The position numbers were made by a program, and so were the translations under genes. The notes under the pieces were generated by a model. It saw nothing but the letters and a program-made list of their open reading frames with translations, made no database searches and was not told where the DNA came from. A DNA stretch of 64,000 bases, taken from the NCBI RefSeq assembly GCF_026712245.1, contig NZ_JAPPUY010000002.1, positions 248,001-312,000 on the forward strand, written 5' to 3'. This document shows positions 57,321 through 64,000 of this stretch, piece after piece. Source of the DNA: Roseateles hydrophilus (lineage in GTDB: Bacteria > Pseudomonadota > Gammaproteobacteria > Burkholderiales > Burkholderiaceae_C). Position 1 is the stretch's first letter, and each line of letters opens with the position of its first letter.

Positions 57321-59425
57321 AGGCCTTCTTCCAGCGCCTGGAGGCGGCGCACCTCAACGGCCTGAGCGTCGCGCTCGGCGTGGCGGTGGTGCACCTGGGC
57401 GTGGACGCCGTGTTCGGCGACACCGCCGGCCTGGCCGCCGTGGGCGGCGCCGTCTGCGCCAGCCTGACCGATGTGCCCAACCCGCCGCAGCGGGTGCTGC
57501 CGCGCGTGCTGCCGGCAGCGTTCGCGGCCGGGCTGGTCACGCTGGGCGTGGGGCTGGCGCACGGCTCGCTGCCGCTGACGCTGGCCCTGGTGGCGGTGGT
57601 GGCCTTCCTGTCGCTGATGACGCTTGCCTGGGGGCTGCGCGCCGGGCCGCTGTCGTTCTCGCCAGTGCTGGCGCTGGTGTTCGCGATGGCCTGGGACCGC
57701 ACCGCCGGCGCGGCCTCGCCGGTCGAGCATGCGCTGTGGGTGGCGGTGGGCGGCTTTCTGTACGCCGGCTGGGCGCGTGGCGCGGCCGTGCTGCTGCGCC
57801 ACCGGCTGCGCGAGCTGGCGCTGGTGCAGGCGCTGCGCGCCACCGAGCAGCGCATGCGCTCGCGGGCCCAGCGCATTGCGCTGGCGGTGGGCGCCGAGGA
57901 GGCGCGAATCCGCGCCTCCATCGCCGACGACGTGGCGCTGGCCGACGCGCTGCAGGCCGCGCGCGACCAGGTGTTTGCCGCCCGGCGCTCGCCGCGCAGC
58001 CGCAAGCAGACCGACCTGGTGCTGGGCCTGATCGAGGTGCGCGACCTGCTGCTGGCCAGCCGGCTGGACACCGAGCTGCTGGGCCAGGACTTCCCCGGCC
58101 GCCAGTGGCGCGCGGCACTGGCCGACACACTGCGCCACCTGGCCGATGCGCTGGCCGCGCTGGCCGACACGCTGGCCTCGGGCGCGCCGCTGCCCGAGGT
58201 GTCGGCCGAGGCCTGGCGCGCGCAGCTGGCGGCGCGGCTGGCCGACGTCAGCGCGCCCGCCGGTGACTCGCGCGGCCACCTGGTGTCGGCGCTGCAGTCG
58301 CGGCTGGGTCACATGATCGACGACGTCTGCGCCATGGTGGCCCGCCAGGCCCGCACGGACGACCCGCCCAGCCCCTGGACGCCCGAGCGGCTGGCGCCCT
58401 TCCTGTCGCCCGAGGGCTGGCCGCTGGCCGCGCTGCGGCCGCACCTGACGCTGCAGTCCAGCGTCATGCGCCATGCGCTGCGCTCGGCCATGGCGCTCAC
58501 GCTGGCCTACGGCCTGGGTGCCGCGCTGCCCTGGGCGGCGCACCCGTTCTGGCTGCTCATCAGCGTGGCCGTGGTGCTGCGCGGCAACCTGGAGCAGACG
58601 CTGTCGCGCCGCAACGACCGCATCGCCGGCACGATGCTGGGCTGCCTGTTCGTGATGCTGCTGTCGCATGTGAGCTGGGTGCCGCTGCTGAGCCTGTGCT
58701 TCGTGGCGGCCGTGGGCACGGCGCATGCCTACGTGAACCGCCGCTACCGCGTGGCCGCCACGGCCGCCACGCTGATGGCGCTGCTGCAGCCGCTGATGCT
58801 GGACCCGAGCAGCGACCCCGCCATCGTCGAGCGCATCGCCGACACCTTCATCGGCGCCGGCCTGGCCTGGCTGTTCAGCTTCGTGCTGCCCAGCTGGGAG
58901 CGCGCCGCCGTGCCGCGGCTGGGCGCGCAGCTGCGCGGCGCGCTGGCGCGCCACGCCGGCAACATGCTGCAGTGGCGGCCCAGCGCCGAGGCGCAGCTGG
59001 CGCAGCGCGTGTCGCGCCAGCAGGCCTACACGGCGCTGGCCGGCCTGGCCGCGGCCGCGCAGCGCACGCGCGTGGAGCCCGAGAGCGTGCGCCTGCCGGA
59101 GGCCGACATCGAGGCCGCGCTCAGCCACGGCTACCGGCTGATGGCGCTGCTGGGCGCCGTGCAGCAGCTGACGCAGCGCCGCAGCGACCGGCTGGACGAG
59201 GCCCGCGCCCAGGCCGCACTGCCGCTGGCCCGCACCGCGTGCATGGACGTGCTGGGCGGCGCGCCCATGACAGGCACCGCCCCGGCCGACACGCCCGACG
59301 GCGATGCCGGCGCCTGGCCCGAGCACCTGGGCCAGCACGACCTGACCCCGTGGCTGCTGCGGCGGCTGCGGCTGTGCCGCCACGAGGCGCGCGAGTTCGT
59401 GGCGGCGCTGGAGCGGCTGCCGTAA
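57317..59425 (+). CDS. FUSC-family inner-membrane protein (YccS/AaeB-like)
   Basis: 702 residues. Two blocks of about five to six hydrophobic helices (about 15-155 and 385-510), each followed by a helical cytoplasmic region, the FUSC layout found in the aromatic-acid efflux protein AaeB and in YccS. Recognised pieces: HPFWLLISVAVVLRGNLEQT, LSRRNDRIAGTMLGCLFVML and VPLLSLCFVAAVGTAHAYVN. Start is GTG at 57317, overlapping the TPR-metallopeptidase stop. Transport substrate unknown. Confidence 0.87.
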   Translation: MKAFFQRLEAAHLNGLSVALGVAVVHLGVDAVFGDTAGLAAVGGAVCASLTDVPNPPQRVLPRVLPAAFAAGLVTLGVGLAHGSLPLTLALVAVVAFLSLMTLAWGLRAGPLSFSPVLALVFAMAWDRTAGAASPVEHALWVAVGGFLYAGWARGAAVLLRHRLRELALVQALRATEQRMRSRAQRIALAVGAEEARIRASIADDVALADALQAARDQVFAARRSPRSRKQTDLVLGLIEVRDLLLASRLDTELLGQDFPGRQWRAALADTLRHLADALAALADTLASGAPLPEVSAEAWRAQLAARLADVSAPAGDSRGHLVSALQSRLGHMIDDVCAMVARQARTDDPPSPWTPERLAPFLSPEGWPLAALRPHLTLQSSVMRHALRSAMALTLAYGLGAALPWAAHPFWLLISVAVVLRGNLEQTLSRRNDRIAGTMLGCLFVMLLSHVSWVPLLSLCFVAAVGTAHAYVNRRYRVAATAATLMALLQPLMLDPSSDPAIVERIADTFIGAGLAWLFSFVLPSWERAAVPRLGAQLRGALARHAGNMLQWRPSAEAQLAQRVSRQQAYTALAGLAAAAQRTRVEPESVRLPEADIEAALSHGYRLMALLGAVQQLTQRRSDRLDEARAQAALPLARTACMDVLGGAPMTGTAPADTPDGDAGAWPEHLGQHDLTPWLLRRLRLCRHEAREFVAALERLP

Positions 59426-59505
59426 CCCCGCCGCTGCACGCAGCAGCCGCCACGCGGTGTAATGCGGCAGGAATCAATGCGCCTGGCGCGCCAAGGAGTC
59501 ACCCC

Positions 59506-60612
<1,107 letters not shown>

Positions 60613-60613
60613 C

Positions 60614-61738
60614 GTGGTGCGGGCGCTGGCGCTGCTGGCTGCCTGGCTGCCGCTGGCCGTGATGGCCGAGACGCGGGTCTACATCGGCACCGACACCGGC
60701 GGCGACAGCCAGGGCATCTACGTCGCCACGCTGGACGAGGCCAGCGGCACGCTGTCGCCGCCCCGGCTGGCGGCGGCCGTCGGCAACCCGGGCTTCCTGG
60801 CGCTGCATCCGTCCCGGCCGTTCGTCTACGCGGTGAGCGCCAGCCGCGCGGCGGACGGCGCGTGGCGGGAGGAGGTCGCCGCGTTCGCGATGCAGCCGGA
60901 CGGCCGCCTGGCGCTGATCAACACACAGCCGTCGCAGGGCAGCGGCCCCTGCCACCTGGCGCTGGACGCGAGCGGGCGTGTGCTGCTGCTGGCCAACTAC
61001 AACGGTGGCAATGTCGTGTCCTACCCGGTGCGCGACGACGGCAGCCTGGGGCCGGCGGCGTCCACGCTGCAGCACGAGGGCGCCAGCGTCCACCCGCAGC
61101 GCCAGACGCGGCCGCACCCGCACGGCATCTACCCCGGCCCGACGCAGGCGCTGGCCTATGTGCCCGACCTGGGGCTGGACCAGGTGCTGATCTATCGGCT
61201 GGACGCCGGCACGGCCCGGCTGGCGCCGTCGGCCGCCGGGCGTGCGGCCACCGAGCCTGGCGGCGGGCCGCGCCACCTGGCCTTTGCGCCCGATGGCCGC
61301 CATGTCTATGTGGCGCTGGAGCTCAGCTCGCGCGTGGCGGCCTATCGCGTGGATGCCGTGAGCGGCGCGTTGCATCCGGTGCAGGCGCTGTCCAGCCTGC
61401 CGCCGGGCGCCGCGGCCGAGGGCAACACGGCGGCCGAGATCCTCGTGCACGAGAGCGGCCGCTTCCTCTACGTCTCCAACCGCGGGCATGACAGCCTGTC
61501 GGTGTTCGCGATCGACCCGCAGGACGGCACGCTGCGCTTCGTCGACAGCACACCCAGCGGCGGCCGCACGCCGCGCAGCTTCGGCCTCGTGCCGGGCGGG
61601 CGCTGGCTGGTGGTGGCCAACCAGGGCGGTGGCAGCGTCGCCGTGCTGCGCATCGACCCGGACCGCGGCACGCTGACGCGCACCGGCAGCGAACTGCGCA
61701 TCGACAGGCCCAAGCACGTGCGCATCCTGCGCCGCTGA
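60614..61738 (+). CDS. lactonase-family beta-propeller protein (6-phosphogluconolactonase-like)
   Basis: 374 residues. Begins with GTG at 60614, one base after the frmA stop. A hydrophobic leader (LALLAAWLPLAVMAE) suggests export. The rest shows about seven repeated blades with motifs like LALHPSRPFVYAVS, HLALDASGRVLLLANYNGGN, HLAFAPDGRHVYVALELSSR and FLYVSNRGHDSLSVFAIDP, the YbhE/Pgl-type seven-bladed propeller. Cytosolic Pgl hydrolyses 6-phosphogluconolactone; an exported copy must use another lactone or sugar. Function therefore open. Confidence 0.85.
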   Translation: MVRALALLAAWLPLAVMAETRVYIGTDTGGDSQGIYVATLDEASGTLSPPRLAAAVGNPGFLALHPSRPFVYAVSASRAADGAWREEVAAFAMQPDGRLALINTQPSQGSGPCHLALDASGRVLLLANYNGGNVVSYPVRDDGSLGPAASTLQHEGASVHPQRQTRPHPHGIYPGPTQALAYVPDLGLDQVLIYRLDAGTARLAPSAAGRAATEPGGGPRHLAFAPDGRHVYVALELSSRVAAYRVDAVSGALHPVQALSSLPPGAAAEGNTAAEILVHESGRFLYVSNRGHDSLSVFAIDPQDGTLRFVDSTPSGGRTPRSFGLVPGGRWLVVANQGGGSVAVLRIDPDRGTLTRTGSELRIDRPKHVRILRR

Positions 61739-61902
61739 GCGACGCGACGCTTTGCCGTGCGAGAACCGCGGCTTCGCGGCCCGCCGCCTTGCACGGCCGC
61801 GGCGCGGTTCGGATGTGGGAACACACAATCGCCACCGCCGGCCCCGGCCCCTAAGCTGACGGTTACAGCCAGTTCCAACCGCAGGACTGGACGGAGCCGT
61901 TC

Positions 61903-63237
61903 ATGCATCACACCCCCACATCCAGGCAGCCGCTGTACAAGTCGCTGTACGTCCAGGTCATCACCGCCATCGTCATCGGCGTGCTGGTGGGCCACTTCTT
62001 TCCGCACACCGGCGAGGCGCTCAAGCCGCTGGGTGACGGCTTCATCAAGCTGATCAAGATGATCATCGCGCCCATCATCTTCTGCACGGTGGTGGTGGGC
62101 ATCGCCGGCATGGAGGACATGAAGCGCGTGGGCAAGACCGGCGGCTACGCGCTGCTGTACTTCGAGATCGTGTCCACCATCGCGCTGGTGGTGGGCCTGG
62201 TGGTGGTGAATGTGCTGCAGCCGGGCGCCGGCATGCACGTGGACCCCGCCACGCTGGACACCAAGAGCATTGCCGCCTACACCGCGCCGGGCAAGATGCA
62301 GGGCACGGTGGACTTCCTGCTGGCCATCATCCCCACCACGGTGGTGGACGCCTTCGCCAAGGGCGAGATGCTGCAGGTGCTGCTGTTCTCGCTGATGTTC
62401 GGCTTTGCGCTGCACCGCTTCGGCGGCCGCGGCACGCTGATCTTCGACGGCATCGAGAAGACCTCGCACGTGCTGTTCGCCATCGTCGGCATGATCATGA
62501 AGCTGGCTCCCATCGGCGCGTTCGGCGCGATGGCCTTCACCATCGGCAAGTACGGCGTGGGCTCGCTGCTGTCGCTGGCCAAGCTGATGGGCGCGTTCTA
62601 CGCCACCTGCTTCTTCTTCGTGTTCATCGTGCTGGGCTTCATCACCCGTGTGCACGGCTTCTCGGTCTGGAAGTTCATCAAGTACATCAAGGAAGAGCTG
62701 TTCATCGTGCTGGGCACCTCGTCCAGCGAATCGGTGCTGCCGCGGATGATGGCCAAGCTGGAGAACCTGGGCGTGCGCAAGTCCACGGTGGGCCTGGTCA
62801 TCCCGACCGGCTACTCGTTCAACCTGGACGGCACGTCCATCTACCTGACCATGGCCGCCGTCTTCATCGCGCAGGCCACCGACACGCCCATGACGCTGAC
62901 GCAGCAGCTCACGCTGCTGGCCGTGCTGCTGCTGACGAGCAAGGGCGCGGCCGGCGTGACGGGCAGCGGCTTCATCGTCCTGGCGGCCACGCTGTCGGCC
63001 GTGGGCGAGGTGCCGGTGGCGGGCCTGGCCCTGATCCTGGGCATCGACCGCTTCATGTCCGAGGCGCGCGCGCTGACCAACCTCGTCGGCAACGGCGTGG
63101 CCACGGTGGTGGTGGGCAAGTGGACCGGCGACCTCGACACCGAGCGCCTGCAGGCCGTGCTGAACGAAGAAACCCCGGCGCAGGCCGACGAGCCCGAGGC
63201 CGTTCTCGATACAGTGGACCAACGCATGGCCACTTGA
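61903..63237 (+). CDS. dctA: C4-dicarboxylate/proton symporter DctA
   Basis: 444 residues. Imports succinate, fumarate and malate. DAACS family: [40 protein letters not shown], the serine-rich [14 protein letters not shown] loop, [20 protein letters not shown] and the [20 protein letters not shown] stretch. About eight TM helices plus two re-entrant loops. No sigma-54 promoter was seen in the 164-base gap upstream. Malate brought in could feed the malic enzyme MaeB encoded at 15592-17889. Confidence 0.95.
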   Translation: MHHTPTSRQPLYKSLYVQVITAIVIGVLVGHFFPHTGEALKPLGDGFIKLIKMIIAPIIFCTVVVGIAGMEDMKRVGKTGGYALLYFEIVSTIALVVGLVVVNVLQPGAGMHVDPATLDTKSIAAYTAPGKMQGTVDFLLAIIPTTVVDAFAKGEMLQVLLFSLMFGFALHRFGGRGTLIFDGIEKTSHVLFAIVGMIMKLAPIGAFGAMAFTIGKYGVGSLLSLAKLMGAFYATCFFFVFIVLGFITRVHGFSVWKFIKYIKEELFIVLGTSSSESVLPRMMAKLENLGVRKSTVGLVIPTGYSFNLDGTSIYLTMAAVFIAQATDTPMTLTQQLTLLAVLLLTSKGAAGVTGSGFIVLAATLSAVGEVPVAGLALILGIDRFMSEARALTNLVGNGVATVVVGKWTGDLDTERLQAVLNEETPAQADEPEAVLDTVDQRMAT

Positions 63238-63250
63238 GGGAAGGTTGAGG

Positions 63251-64000
63251 ATGGAACTGTTGTCTGAACACGGCTGCTTTGGCGGCACCCAGCGGTTCCA
63301 CCGCCACGCCTCGGCCGAGATCGGCCTGCCCATGCGCTTCGCGCTGTACCTGCCGCCGGCGCCCAAGGCGCTGCTGGTGTTCCTGGCCGGGCTGACCTGC
63401 ACCGAGGAGACCTTCACCATGAAGGCCGGTGCCCAGCGCCTGGCCTCGCAGCTGGGCCTGGCGCTGCTGATGCCCGACACCAGCCCGCGCGGGGCGAACG
63501 TGCCCGGCGAGGCCGAAGCCTGGGACTTCGGCGTCGGCGCGGGCTTCTACCTCGACGCCACACAAGCACCATGGGCCCGGCACTGGCGTACGGAGAGCTA
63601 CCTGTTGAACGAGCTGATCCCGCTGGTGCAGCGCGAGACCGGCCTCACCAAGACCGGCCTGTTCGGCCACTCCATGGGCGGCCACGGCGCGCTGACGTTG
63701 GCGCTGCGCCACCCGGGGCGCTTCCAGTCGCTGTCGGCCTTGGCGCCCATCGCGGCGCCTGCGCAATGCCCGTGGGGCCACAAGGCGTTTGCCGGTTATC
63801 TGGGTGACGACAAGGCCGCCTGGGCGGCGCACGACGCGAGCTTGCTGATGCGGGCGCAAGCGGCTGCGCCGTACCCGCAGGGCATCCTTATCGACCAGGG
63901 CCTGGCCGACAAGTTCCTGGCCGAGCAGCTGCACCCCGAGGCCTTCGAGGCCGCCTGCGCCGCCGCCGGCCAGCCGCTGACCTTGCGCCGCCACGCCGGG
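63251..64000 (+). CDS. fghA: S-formylglutathione hydrolase, 3' end cut by window edge
   Basis: 250 residues visible of about 280; the frame is still open at base 64000. Hydrolyses S-formylglutathione to formate and glutathione, the step after FrmA. Esterase-D type: LLVFLAGLTCTEETFTMKAG, nucleophile elbow FGHSMGGHGALTLAL, and the acid LIDQGLADKFL. The catalytic His should lie just beyond the edge. ATG 63251 follows GGTTGAGG, 13 bases after the dctA stop, so dctA-fghA may be cotranscribed. Confidence 0.95.
   Translation, partial: MELLSEHGCFGGTQRFHRHASAEIGLPMRFALYLPPAPKALLVFLAGLTCTEETFTMKAGAQRLASQLGLALLMPDTSPRGANVPGEAEAWDFGVGAGFYLDATQAPWARHWRTESYLLNELIPLVQRETGLTKTGLFGHSMGGHGALTLALRHPGRFQSLSALAPIAAPAQCPWGHKAFAGYLGDDKAAWAAHDASLLMRAQAAAPYPQGILIDQGLADKFLAEQLHPEAFEAACAAAGQPLTLRRHAG

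Noticed and set aside
61739-61902. Sigma-54 promoter expected for dctA
   Set aside because: No GG-N10-GC element of the right form was found in the gap; control by another sigma factor is likely.

Overview
The window is about 64 kb of very GC-rich DNA (strong G/C preference at third codon positions) with tightly packed genes and many 4-base stop/start overlaps. Gene content points to a Burkholderiales betaproteobacterium of the Roseateles/Pelomonas/Rubrivivax type (inference). Supporting signs are metX-metW, lptD-surA-rsmA, an S-adenosylhomocysteine riboswitch in front of a split MetH, a TorF-type porin before glnK-amtB, a tripartite-tricarboxylate (Bug) binding protein and the proteobacterial non-E. 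coli type of GshA. I see no tRNA, rRNA, CRISPR array, insertion sequence or prophage. Most of the window is chromosomal backbone, with a few accessory islands.

Layout. 1-1331: metX (cut by the left edge) and metW. 1386-4815: a lysine/alanine-rich exported peptide and a translationally coupled lipoprotein plus MORN-repeat protein. 4892-9190: a diguanylate cyclase, an M20 peptidase and a LysR regulator. 9191-14278: a remnant of an AmgK-like kinase, then lptD-surA-rsmA with a strong terminator. 14325-15358: a secreted guanyl-specific ribonuclease with a barstar-type inhibitor. 15592-19983: maeB, and divergently thiL-pgpA-pncC. 19980-24813: a GntR/YtrA-type operon encoding two ABC-2 half-systems, one with its ATPase fused to an acyltransferase-3 membrane domain. 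24900-28969: a degenerate HD-GYP-like protein, the SAH riboswitch and metH. 29086-31960: a glycine-zipper protein, a flavin oxidoreductase-like protein and a ComM/YifB ATPase.

32068-34957: a nitrogen-control locus (NtrC-like site, sigma-54 promoter, torF-like porin, glnK, amtB, terminator). 34982-40611: a second diguanylate cyclase, gshA and a large TonB-dependent receptor. 40723-49505: kup, a nitroreductase, a second TonB-dependent receptor, an APC permease, a BenE-type transporter and gshB. 49502-53958: a DUF885 protein, an FAD monooxygenase divergent from a MarR regulator, and a Bug-type binding protein. 54002-59425: a CPBP membrane protein, a TPR protein with a zinc-peptidase signature and a FUSC-type membrane protein. 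59506-64000: frmA, a lactonase, dctA and fghA (cut by the right edge).

Genes that work together include methionine synthesis (metX, metW, metH), glutathione synthesis (gshA, gshB) feeding glutathione-dependent formaldehyde oxidation (frmA, fghA), outer-membrane assembly (lptD, surA), and C4-acid metabolism (dctA, maeB). The least familiar items are the acyltransferase-ABC ATPase fusion operon, the TPR/HExxH protein, the kinase remnant beside lptD and the lipoprotein/MORN pair. All function calls come from reading the sequence; no database search was run.
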